Source: Thermoleophilia bacterium (GTDB lineage: Bacteria > Actinomycetota > Thermoleophilia > BMS3ABIN01). From it: a DNA stretch of 37,884 nt. Numbering within the stretch: the first letter of the stretch is position 1; the number at the start of each line of letters is the position of its first letter. The stretch spans positions 1 through 37,884 of the forward strand of contig JACUUL010000017.1 in assembly GCA_014859345.1 (NCBI GenBank), written 5' to 3'. A program made the position numbers and the translations under genes. Positions 18,979-25,981 of this stretch are shown one piece after another. Under the pieces are notes generated by a model. It was not told the origin of the DNA. It was given only the letters and a program-made list of their open reading frames with translations, and did not search any database.

Positions 18979-19473
18979 CTACCGGGCGCACTCCCCGCCG
19001 GTGCTTCCGAGCATCTCCAGGGCGTGCCCGAGCGCCGGCCGGACAATCGCGAAGGATTCTTCGCAGGCCTTGGGAGAGCCCGGGAAATTGAGGATGAGGG
19101 TGCAGCCGCGGATGCCGCTGACTGCGCGCGAGAGCATGGCGCGGGGGGTGATCTGCATGGAGCCGGCCCGGATCGCCTCCGCAAAGCCCGGGGCCTGCCG
19201 TTCGATTACCGACAGGGTCGCCTCGGGGGTGACATCCCGGGGAGTGAGGCCGGTTCCGCCGGTGGTAACGATGAGGTCGACGGCCCCACCCCTTTCGCTG
19301 AAATGCCTCAGGGCTTTGGCGATTTCCTTTATCTCATCGGCGACGATCTCGCGCGCCACCGTTTCGGCGCCTGCTTCCTTTAGCAGCCGCTCCAGGGTGT
19401 CGCCGCTGTTATCCTCCCGCTCGCCCCGGGAGCCTTTGTCGCTGACGGTGACCACCGCGGCCGTGAAGCTCAT
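18979..19473 (-). CDS. mogA: Molybdopterin adenylyltransferase MogA/MoaB
   Basis: 164 residues from ATG 19473, seven bases after the MOSC gene. Motifs are TAAVVTVSDKGSRGEREDNS at the N-terminus, VDLIVTTGGTGLTPRD, which binds molybdopterin, and NFPGSPKA near the C-terminus. It adenylates molybdopterin before metal insertion. It is the last gene of the Moco operon that starts at mobAB. The N-terminal SDKG and the length favour MogA over MoaB, but the two are close relatives. Confidence 0.92.
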   Translation of the reverse strand: MSFTAAVVTVSDKGSRGEREDNSGDTLERLLKEAGAETVAREIVADEIKEIAKALRHFSERGGAVDLIVTTGGTGLTPRDVTPEATLSVIERQAPGFAEAIRAGSMQITPRAMLSRAVSGIRGCTLILNFPGSPKACEESFAIVRPALGHALEMLGSTGGECAR

Positions 19474-19480
19474 GCCACAC

Positions 19481-19915
19481 CTATTCCTCGATTACCTCGA
19501 TAACATCGCCCGCGGCGACAGCTCCAGGTTCCAGCACCTTGACGAATATCCCTTCCCGGGGCATCACGCAATCTCCCGCCTGGTAATAGATGTTACAGCG
19601 GCTATGGCACTTCTTGCCGATCTGAGTGACTTCAACCAGGACTCTGCCGAGCCTCAACTGCGTGCCTATCGGCAGCACCGGCAGGTCGATGCCAGCGGTG
19701 GTCACGTTCTCGGCCAAATCGCCGGGCCCGACGTCGAGCCCCCTGTCTGTCATCTTGTCGATGCTCTCCCGGGCCAGCAAACTGACCTGGCGATGCCACT
19801 TGCCCGCGTGAGCATCACCGTTGATGCCGTGCTCCGGCCTTAGCTCAGCCCGTCCCACCGCCCGCTTGCGCTCGCCCTTGGCGTCGGAGATGTTAACCGA
19901 AACTATCCTGGCCAT
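19481..19915 (-). CDS. MOSC-domain protein
   Basis: 144 residues, a stand-alone MOSC domain. It has ELRPEHGINGDAHAG, RQVSLLARES and the conserved Cys region GKKCHSRCNIYYQAGDCVMP. MOSC domains bind molybdenum cofactor or carry sulfur to it. In many anaerobes a single-domain MOSC gene is joined to mogA, as here. A REP-like repeat lies between it and moaC. The start ATG 19915 has AAGGGAACGG upstream. Confidence 0.9.
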   Translation of the reverse strand: MARIVSVNISDAKGERKRAVGRAELRPEHGINGDAHAGKWHRQVSLLARESIDKMTDRGLDVGPGDLAENVTTAGIDLPVLPIGTQLRLGRVLVEVTQIGKKCHSRCNIYYQAGDCVMPREGIFVKVLEPGAVAAGDVIEVIEE

Positions 19916-19951
19916 GCTGTCCGTTCCCTTTCTTGTTGTCAGGTCTATTTA

Positions 19952-20045
19952 TTTTGGGGACACAATACTAAATACAGATATTTCCGAAACTATTTGGTAT
20001 TGTGTCCCCCGAAAAGGGGTTGGTATTGTGTCCCCCGAAAAGGGG
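19952..20045. repeat. REP-like element with a 26-base tandem repeat
   Basis: Two identical, directly abutting 26-base units (19994-20019 and 20020-20045) each begin TTGGTATTGTGTCCCC and end in a CCCC-cGAAAa-GGGG hairpin. An inverted partial copy, GGGGACACAATACT, lies at 19956-19969, so the whole element can fold back on itself. Palindromes with GGGGACA/TGTCCCC ends resemble the REP sequences mobilised by REP-associated tyrosine transposases. It sits inside the Moco operon between moaC and the MOSC gene. Confidence 0.75.
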
Positions 20046-20061
20046 TGTCCGGGTCGAGGTT

Positions 20062-20535
20062 CTAAGCCCTCCACGCGCCGGATTGGCCTCCCGTTTTTTC
20101 GGTTACCTTGATGCCGCCGATCTCCATCCCCTTGTCCACTGCCTTGCACATGTCATAAATCGTGAGGGCAGCCATGGAAACCGCAACCAGGGCTTCCATC
20201 TCCACACCGGTTTTGCCGGAGAGGCTGACGGAGGCGATTATTTCCACACAAGAGGCCTCGGCGTCGATCTCGAAATCTATTTGCGCGTGCTCGATGCTCA
20301 GCGGATGGCACAAGGGGATAAGGCGGGAAGTCTCCTTGGCCGCCATAATCCCGGCTACCCGCGCCACCGAGAGCACGTCGCCCTTGGGAAGAGCCTGCTC
20401 CTGAAGCAGCCGCAGGGTTTCCGGGGCCATGGTGACACGCCCCTCCGCCCGGGCGGTGCGGCCCGTCACCGGCTTGCCGCCCACATCCACCATCCGCGCC
20501 TTGCCTTCTGTGTCGAGGTGTGAAAATTCGCTCAT
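20062..20535 (-). CDS. moaC: Cyclic pyranopterin monophosphate synthase MoaC
   Basis: 157 residues, a typical length. It contains [20 protein letters not shown], the conserved [25 protein letters not shown] with the catalytic His, and [30 protein letters not shown]. It converts the MoaA product to cyclic pyranopterin monophosphate. The ATG lies two bases after the moaA stop, with GGAGGA formed by the end of moaA, so translation is coupled. Confidence 0.97.
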   Translation of the reverse strand: MSEFSHLDTEGKARMVDVGGKPVTGRTARAEGRVTMAPETLRLLQEQALPKGDVLSVARVAGIMAAKETSRLIPLCHPLSIEHAQIDFEIDAEASCVEIIASVSLSGKTGVEMEALVAVSMAALTIYDMCKAVDKGMEIGGIKVTEKTGGQSGAWRA

Positions 20536-20537
20536 CG

Positions 20538-21536
20538 CTATCCTCCGATCTGGGCCATCGTGCGGCCGCCGGACTCCTCGCCGAGGCGGTCGAACCTCTT
20601 TCCGTTTATGGATCTGAGGATCACCTGCTGAAGCTCCTCCATGTCACCGTTTATATAAGGCACGACATCAATTTCATTGTCAGAAAAGAGACAATTTCGC
20701 AACTTGCCGTCCGCAGTCAGGCGCAGGCGGTTGCATTCCGAGCAGAAATGGTCGCTCATGGAGCTGATGAAGCCGATCGTCCCCCGCGCGCCCTGAAACC
20801 GGAAATACCGGGCAGGGCCGCCTCCCTGGGGGGAGTGCGCGGGCGACAGCTCACCATATCTTCCCAGCGCATCAAGCACCCGCTGGCGGGGCACAAATTT
20901 CCAGATGCCTCCCCGCCGCCTGCCGACCGGCATGAATTCGATAAAGCGCACATGCACGGGCATCTCCATGCATACCGCCACGAACTCATCCAGGTCATCC
21001 TCGATGCCGTCCAGCATGACCACGTTGACTTTGACGGGACTAAAGCCGACCTCCAGAGCCCTTTCGAGACCGGCCAGCACCTTCTCCAGGCGGGCTCCCC
21101 GGGTGATGCGGGAGAACCTGTCAGGATCGAGGCTGTCAATGCTTATATTGATGCGCGACAGGCCCGCCGCCCTCAGAGCGGCGGCGTATTCCTCCAGCAG
21201 GTAGCCGTTGGTGGTCAGGGCCAGGTCCTTCACCCCGGGAACGGCAGCCAGCATCGCCACCAGGTCCTGGCTCTGCTTGCGGGCCAGCGGCTCGCCCCCG
21301 GTGACGCGCACGCGGGTGATGCCAAGGTCCGCAGCCGCCCAGGTAAACCTGACGATCTCCTCATAAGTCAGGATACGGGAGTGGTCCTTAAACCTGACGC
21401 CTTCTGCGGGCATGCAGTAAACACAGCGGAAATTGCAGCGGTCGGTTATGGAGACGCGCAGGTAATCGATCACCCGGCCGCCGCCCGGTCCACCCCGGGA
21501 GGATGCTTCTTCCCGCCTGCCGTGGAGAGCCGCCAT
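20538..21536 (-). CDS. moaA: GTP 3',8-cyclase MoaA
   Basis: 332 residues from the ATG at 21536, whose A is shared with the mobAB stop (TGATG overlap). It is a radical-SAM enzyme: the N-terminal CNFRCVYC motif holds one [4Fe-4S] cluster, RVTGGEPL supports SAM binding, and the C-terminal [20 protein letters not shown] provides the three Cys for the second cluster. It rearranges GTP in the first step of Moco synthesis, feeding MoaC downstream. The usual C-terminal GG tail is present (QIGG). Confidence 0.97.
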   Translation of the reverse strand: MAALHGRREEASSRGGPGGGRVIDYLRVSITDRCNFRCVYCMPAEGVRFKDHSRILTYEEIVRFTWAAADLGITRVRVTGGEPLARKQSQDLVAMLAAVPGVKDLALTTNGYLLEEYAAALRAAGLSRINISIDSLDPDRFSRITRGARLEKVLAGLERALEVGFSPVKVNVVMLDGIEDDLDEFVAVCMEMPVHVRFIEFMPVGRRRGGIWKFVPRQRVLDALGRYGELSPAHSPQGGGPARYFRFQGARGTIGFISSMSDHFCSECNRLRLTADGKLRNCLFSDNEIDVVPYINGDMEELQQVILRSINGKRFDRLGEESGGRTMAQIGG

Positions 21537-22714
21537 CAGCACCCCTCCTCAACCGCGTCAAGATGCAGCCGATAGCGCTCCACCAGGAACCGGGCCACGG
21601 CGTCTGCGTCATCCAGGCCGAATACCGGCACCGTGCAGGCAGCCCGGGGGGTGTCGGATATCACCACCACCAGGTCCTCCTCCCGGCAGGCCAGAGTGCG
21701 GCTGCGCCCGCTGCGGGAGATCTCGATTCGGTCGGCGCCGGCGCTTTTGAAGCCCTCGACCAGCACGATATCCACGCTTCCGTTAACCTGCCGGTAAAGT
21801 TCTTCCAGAGACAGCTCGGCATCGACGCGCCTCACCGCCGCCATCGCTTCCGGCGAGGAGATAAACACCTCGCGGGCGCCGGCCCGGGCCATCCTCCAGG
21901 TATCGGTTCCCTCCCGGTCCATCTCGAAGCCGTGCACGTCGTGCTTTATGAAGGCGGTCTTCAACCCCATGGATGCCAGCAGCGGCACGAGCTTTTCCAG
22001 GAAAGTGGTCTTGCCGGAATTCTTCTTGCCCACAAAACAGACCAGGGGCGGGCGCCGTTTGCCTGAAAACGGCAAGTCCGACCCTTTTTGCGCGGTTTCA
22101 GCAGGCGATCCCGCCGGTTTTCCAGCCCGGGCAGAGAGGATGCGCTCCGCCTGCCGCAGGTCTTCCCTGGTGTTCAGATTGAAAAAAGAATCCCGGTCGA
22201 ATCCGCCGCCGGCCCTGCCGGCGTCCAGTTGGTGCACATTCAGTCTGTCCAGGGCCGCCTTTACGGCCAGCTCGCCGTTCTCTATCTGACGGCGCAGGGC
22301 GCCCGCGCATGATCTGGAGTAAAGCGCGCAGAGGGGCTCGAGGCCCTTCTCCGACAAAGGCACCACGGCGTCCCGGCCGGGAGCCGCAGCCGCCAGGCCG
22401 GCGGCAAGTCCGGGGGGGACAAACGGCATGTCGCAGGAAACCACCAGGCAGTGGCTGTGGCGGGCCGCCGCCAGCGCTGTGTAGATTCCGACGATCGAGG
22501 CGCGCAGGCTGTACTGGTCCGCCACGTGCGGCAGCCCGAACTCCTCGTAGTCGGAAGCTGTGCCGCCCACCATGAATACATCATCAGAGAGGGGCCGGAA
22601 CGATTCGATCACGTGGGTAACTACCGGCCGGCCGCCCAGGGCCAGCAGCGCCTTGTTGGAACCCATGCGCCGGCTTTTTCCCCCTGCCAGAATCGCTATT
22701 GAAAAATCCACCAT
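21536..22714 (-). CDS. mobAB: MobA-MobB fusion
   Basis: 392 residues. Residues 1-195 are MobA, the molybdenum cofactor guanylyltransferase: LAGGKSRRMGSNKALL binds GTP, followed by VVSCDMPFV and EPLCALY. A linker with low-complexity Ala/Gly (195-225) leads to MobB, the GTP-binding adaptor: CFVGKKNSGKTTFLEKLV (P-loop), KHDVHGFEMDREGTDTW and DIVLVEGFK. Fusion of the two is known in several anaerobic lineages. It is the first gene of the Moco operon, about 30 bases downstream of the riboswitch-like leader's terminator. Confidence 0.95.
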   Translation of the reverse strand: MVDFSIAILAGGKSRRMGSNKALLALGGRPVVTHVIESFRPLSDDVFMVGGTASDYEEFGLPHVADQYSLRASIVGIYTALAAARHSHCLVVSCDMPFVPPGLAAGLAAAAPGRDAVVPLSEKGLEPLCALYSRSCAGALRRQIENGELAVKAALDRLNVHQLDAGRAGGGFDRDSFFNLNTREDLRQAERILSARAGKPAGSPAETAQKGSDLPFSGKRRPPLVCFVGKKNSGKTTFLEKLVPLLASMGLKTAFIKHDVHGFEMDREGTDTWRMARAGAREVFISSPEAMAAVRRVDAELSLEELYRQVNGSVDIVLVEGFKSAGADRIEISRSGRSRTLACREEDLVVVISDTPRAACTVPVFGLDDADAVARFLVERYRLHLDAVEEGC

Positions 22715-22740
22715 GGCGTCACCTGTTCCTTGGCCCTAAA

Positions 22741-22947
22741 CAAAAATCTCCCCGCGAAGCGAAAGGGAGATGTGCGCACCCGGCCGCCACCTTCGCGCCT
22801 TCTTGGCGAACGCCAGCGTCGATGCATATTCTCCTTTCCAAAAACGGGAGGCCTGACCGTTTCCAGTCAAACCCTGTCGGCGCTTACCCATAGCTTCGTT
22901 CTAAAGCCTTAGATGCAAGAGCTCGGAGAACTATTATGTAATTTGAG
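22741..22947 (-). ncRNA. Moco-type riboswitch candidate with terminator
   Basis: The - strand leader of mobAB has a closing stem TTCTCC (22930-22925) with GGAGAA (22834-22829). Inside it are CTCCGAGC at the 5' side and GGAAAC...CCTCCCG...GGAAAGGAG at the 3' side, elements I associate with the Moco RNA motif. Downstream is an intrinsic terminator, ATCTCCC (22771-22765) with GGGAGAT (22752-22746), followed by TTTTTG. The AAAGGAGA of the closing stem is also almost complementary to the TCTCCCTTT of the terminator, so the two structures exclude each other. Formation of the closing stem would free the terminator and switch the Moco genes off. The class assignment rests on memory of the consensus; the terminator and the competing pairing are directly visible. 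Confidence 0.6.
22746..22771 (-). terminator. Attenuator of the Moco operon
   Basis: A seven-pair stem (ATCTCCC/GGGAGAT), 12-base loop and T run, about 30 bases before the mobAB ATG. A factor-independent terminator placed before rather than after the operon implies conditional read-through. Confidence 0.8.
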
Positions 22948-22953
22948 CTATTT

Positions 22954-22982
22954 ACGATATTCCGCGTTTTTCTCGCTGTCAA
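22954..22982 (-). promoter_or_regulatory. Promoter of the Moco operon
   Basis: On the - strand TTGACA (22982-22977), 17 bases, then TATCGT (22959-22954). Transcription would begin near 22947, about 17 bases before the closing stem of the leader RNA. Confidence 0.7.
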
Positions 22983-23011
22983 GTAGCGCTGTTGGTGAAA
23001 GAAACCGCCCG

Positions 23012-23812
23012 TTAAACGGCCTTTCGCCCGATGTGGCCCAGTCTTTTTGAATCCGCGCTTTCCCGGTCCAGCAGCCGGGCCACCAGATCGTCTGCGGGAG
23101 ACCCGAAAACCTCTCGCGCCCTGCCTATTTGCCTGATCCTGCCCCCGTCCAGGATTGCGATCCGGCCGGCGACGGCCCGGGCTTCTTCCGGAGAATGGGT
23201 GACATATATTACGGTGGTATTCTCCTGCACGGCTATGCGGCGCAGGTCCCGGTGCAGATCCTGCCTCGCCAGGCGGTCCAGATTGCCGGCGGGCTCGTCC
23301 AGGAACAGCACCTCGGGTTTGAGCACGATCGCGCGGGCAAGCGCCACCCGCTGGGCTTCCCCGCCGGAGAGGCTGCGCGCGTCATGATTCCGGATGTGCT
23401 CTATTCCCAGATCGTCGAGCACGGCGCCGACGCGTCGCTCGATTTCAGCGGCCGGCACGCGTCGCATCCTGAGCCCGTAAGCCACGTTGCTTTCCACGGT
23501 GCCCGCGAACATGTGGGGCTGCTGGAAGACCCCGGCCATCCGCCGCCGCGCCGCCTTGCTCCCGGGACCAACCCTCTCGCCGCCGTACAGGACCGTGCCG
23601 CGGGATGGCTTTTCCAGCAGGTTAAGGATGCTTACCAGCGTGCTCTTGCCGGCGCCATTGCGGCCCATCAGGCACAGGGTCTCGCCGGGGAAGAATTCGA
23701 TCATCCGGATATCCAGGACCATCCGGCCCCCGCGGGCATGCCAAAGGCCTTCTGCCTTGAGCAGGGGGCTCGCGGCAGCACCGTTCGTTTGGGCGACCTG
23801 GTTATCACTCAC
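23012..23812 (-). CDS. tupC: Tungstate/molybdate ABC transporter ATPase
   Basis: 266 residues from a GTG whose bases overlap the tupB stop (GTGA). It has Walker A GRNGAGKST, Q-loop FQQPHM, signature LSGGEAQRVALARA, Walker B VLFLDEP and H-loop VTHS. It lacks the long C-terminal regulatory TOBE/MOP domain of ModC, which fits the TupC group. It powers oxyanion uptake with TupB and TupA. The next operon downstream makes the cofactor that uses the metal. Confidence 0.9.
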   Translation of the reverse strand: MSDNQVAQTNGAAASPLLKAEGLWHARGGRMVLDIRMIEFFPGETLCLMGRNGAGKSTLVSILNLLEKPSRGTVLYGGERVGPGSKAARRRMAGVFQQPHMFAGTVESNVAYGLRMRRVPAAEIERRVGAVLDDLGIEHIRNHDARSLSGGEAQRVALARAIVLKPEVLFLDEPAGNLDRLARQDLHRDLRRIAVQENTTVIYVTHSPEEARAVAGRIAILDGGRIRQIGRAREVFGSPADDLVARLLDRESADSKRLGHIGRKAV

Positions 23813-24495
23813 CTGGTCATCACCCCTCCCTGGATACGCGACATGACGGCGTTAGCCGCCAGCGCTATAGTCAGCAGGATGATCCCCAGGGCCAGCCCCA
23901 GGGCGTACTCCCCCTTGCGCACCTCTTCCAGTATCGTCGTGGTCATCACCTGCGTTTCGCCCTTGAAGTTGCCTCCCACCATCATGACTGCTCCCACCTC
24001 GGCGATGATCCGCCCCATGCCGGCGATAATCGCCAGCACCAAGGTCAATTTCGCCTCGTTCAAGGCCGCCAGCGCCAACTGCAGGCGGCCGGCTCCCAGT
24101 GATTTTGCCTGCATGAGCACCTCGCGGGGGATGCCGCCGATGCCGGAGACCGTGATGCCCAGAACCAGCGGCACCGCCAGTACCAGCTGGGCAAGCACCA
24201 TCGCCTGCTTCGTGTAGAGCAGTTGTAGTGATCCCAGAGGGCCTGACCGGGAGAGGATCATGAACACAATCAGGCCGACCACTACCGGCGGCAGCGCCAT
24301 GCCGGTGTTGATGACAGCGACCACGGCGCCCCGGCCGGGGAATCGGGCCAGGCCGATAAGCACCCCCAGCGGGATGCCGATCACGGCCGCCACAGCGACA
24401 GCGGTTCCAGACACCTCCACGGACCGCAGGATGATGGACCAGACCTCGGCTGAAGCTAAAAGGCCAAGCGCTTGTCTGATGGAGTCAAGAAACAT
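23809..24495 (-). CDS. tupB: Tungstate/molybdate ABC transporter permease
   Basis: 228 residues with about five to six membrane helices. The ABC coupling motif is present in IPREVLMQAKSLGAGRLQLA, and AEVGAVMMVGGNFKGETQV is typical of TupB/CysW-like permeases. It overlaps tupC by four bases and follows tupA after about 30 bases. The ribosome site is weak. Specificity for tungstate is inferred from the TupA partner. Confidence 0.9.
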   Translation of the reverse strand: MFLDSIRQALGLLASAEVWSIILRSVEVSGTAVAVAAVIGIPLGVLIGLARFPGRGAVVAVINTGMALPPVVVGLIVFMILSRSGPLGSLQLLYTKQAMVLAQLVLAVPLVLGITVSGIGGIPREVLMQAKSLGAGRLQLALAALNEAKLTLVLAIIAGMGRIIAEVGAVMMVGGNFKGETQVMTTTILEEVRKGEYALGLALGIILLTIALAANAVMSRIQGGVMTR

Positions 24496-24526
24496 GGCGT
24501 ATCTTTTCGTATTTCCAAATGCGTTA

Positions 24527-25393
24527 TCATTGTGCCGCGTTGGGTGTAAACAACGCCCGCCCGTACTGTTCCTGTCCGTACTCGCCGATTATATTCTGGC
24601 CCTCCGGCGACGCCAGCCAGTCCGCGAAAGCGGCGGCGCCGCGGGCGTTGACAGCCGGGCATCTCTCCGGGTTCACAGGAATTACGCCATACTGGTTGAA
24701 CAGGTCCGGATCTCCTTCCAGCAGCACAATCACTCCTCCCGATAAACTGTCTTTCATGGACAGCCAGGTACCGAGATCGACCAGGACATATGACCGGGTC
24801 TCGTCGGCGATGCGCAGCGTCTCCCCCATTCCCTGCCCGGTGCTCCGGTACCAGACCCCTGAAGGCGTCAGCACGCCTCCTTTTACCCACAACTTCTTTT
24901 CCGCCTTGTGGGTGCCGGATTCATCGCCCCGTGAGATGAAACCGGACCGGGTCTGGGCTATCCGGCTAAACGCAGTCGAGGCATCGGGAGCCGTATCCGC
25001 TCCGGCCGGGTCGGCGCCCGCCCCGGCAATAACAAATTCGTTGTACATGATCTCCCGCCGTTCCGTTCCGAATTCATCGGTCACGAACTTCTCTTCCGCC
25101 TCCGGCGAATGGACCAGCACCACATCCGCGTCGCACTTCTCGCCCAGCTTGAGCGCCTCGCCGGTGCCCACCGCGTTTACTTTCACGCGATAGTCAGGGT
25201 AGGCCTGCTCGAAAGCCGGCAGCAGGACATCAAACAGGCCCGAGTCCTTGGTGCTGGTTGTGGAGGCGACGATGATATCCGATGTGCTGTTCCCGCCGGC
25301 CTGTCCATCGCCGCATCCGGATGCGAGGATTGACAGCAGGACCAGAATCGGAACCGCGGCGGCGGATCCTCTCGATAAAACCCTCTTCTTCAC
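24527..25393 (-). CDS. tupA: Tungstate-binding lipoprotein TupA
   Basis: 288 residues from a GTG with AAGGAGG five bases ahead. It is a lipoprotein: signal peptide with lipobox LASGC, Cys at 27. The mature protein opens with the TupA hallmark ASTTSTKDSGLFDVLLPAF, whose Thr/Ser residues bind the oxyanion. DADVVLVHSPEAEEKFV and FISRGDESGTHKAEKKLW follow. TupA proteins bind tungstate tightly and molybdate weakly, in contrast to ModA. Tungsten supply suggests W-dependent formate dehydrogenase or aldehyde oxidoreductase elsewhere in the genome. A terminator in its 5' leader implies regulation. Confidence 0.93.
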   Translation of the reverse strand: MKKRVLSRGSAAAVPILVLLSILASGCGDGQAGGNSTSDIIVASTTSTKDSGLFDVLLPAFEQAYPDYRVKVNAVGTGEALKLGEKCDADVVLVHSPEAEEKFVTDEFGTERREIMYNEFVIAGAGADPAGADTAPDASTAFSRIAQTRSGFISRGDESGTHKAEKKLWVKGGVLTPSGVWYRSTGQGMGETLRIADETRSYVLVDLGTWLSMKDSLSGGVIVLLEGDPDLFNQYGVIPVNPERCPAVNARGAAAFADWLASPEGQNIIGEYGQEQYGRALFTPNAAQ

Positions 25394-25428
25394 ACGATCC
25401 TCCTTGAAAAATCACAGCCCGGAAAAGC

Positions 25429-25460
25429 AAAAAACCCGAGCCCCTGTTCATTGGCCCAGG
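25429..25460 (-). terminator. Terminator in the tupA leader
   Basis: On the - strand CCTGGGCC (25460-25453) pairs fully, with two G-T pairs, with GGCTCGGG (25442-25435), followed by six T residues. It lies about 35 bases before the tupA start and after the small TGA-containing gene. It either ends that gene's transcript or attenuates tupABC; both would allow metal-dependent control. Confidence 0.7.
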
Positions 25461-25617
25461 CATCCGACCGGTCATCAACGGATTTGCTCCGCCGGAATGC
25501 TTCCGCGCGGCGCTCCGCCGGCCGCCAGTTGCATCCCTGAAGCAGGAGCATACAGCGCCATCAAGACACAAGTCAACACCGGCCGGCTGCCTATGCAGCG
25601 GCAGTGTCTGAATCTGC

Positions 25618-25794
25618 TCAGAAGCAGCCCAGCTCGCAGCTGTGTATCCTTATGTCCAGCTCATCGCAGAGCGCCCCTATCGCGGCATAATCCAGGCCGG
25701 CGTCCCGCGCCAGCTCTCTCGCCCGGGTTCAGGAGATGCGCTTCTGGTCGCCGCATAGTTCGAGCAATCGCTGTGTTATACTTGCCTTATCCAT
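25618..25794 (-). CDS. Small predicted selenoprotein (CxLGCF family)
   Basis: 58 residues from ATG 25794 if one in-frame TGA (25731-25729, codon 22) is read as an amino acid. The N-terminal part is MDKASITQRLLELCGDQKRI followed by S-U-T, and the rest runs ARELARDAGLDYAAIGALCD, then ELDIRIHSCELGCF to TGA. The C-terminal C-x-L-G-C-F ending matches a family of 60-70 residue proteins I recall from anaerobes, in which the residue after RIS is Cys. A hairpin at 25727-25704 (CCCG...CGGG base, AGAG loop) begins one base after the TGA and could be a SECIS. TAAAAT 13 bases before the ATG suggests near-leaderless mRNA. It lies just upstream of tupABC on the same strand, suggesting a role in W/Mo handling or formate metabolism. 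Function is unknown. Confidence 0.68.
25704..25727 (-). promoter_or_regulatory. Candidate SECIS hairpin in the small gene
   Basis: A 24-base stem-loop begins one base past the in-frame TGA: four G-C pairs at the base, then GC/GC and AG/CT pairs separated by two G-G mismatches, and an AGAG loop. Distance and size fit a bacterial SECIS, but the loop lacks a clear bulged U, so support is modest. Confidence 0.35.
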
Positions 25795-25981
25795 GTTCAG
25801 GGCGGCAATTTTACCAAAGTCGCCGTCCTTTTACATCCATTGGAGGTTAAAGGGGGCTGCTCCGCCGTCGGTTATATGACCGCAATATGCCCCGCTGTTG
25901 ACTGCTTTTTTCCAGGACCTGCAGGTTGCGAACCGAATAAGGCAAGTGTAGAAAAGTAAGTTCCGAGCGGGTGGTGCCGGA

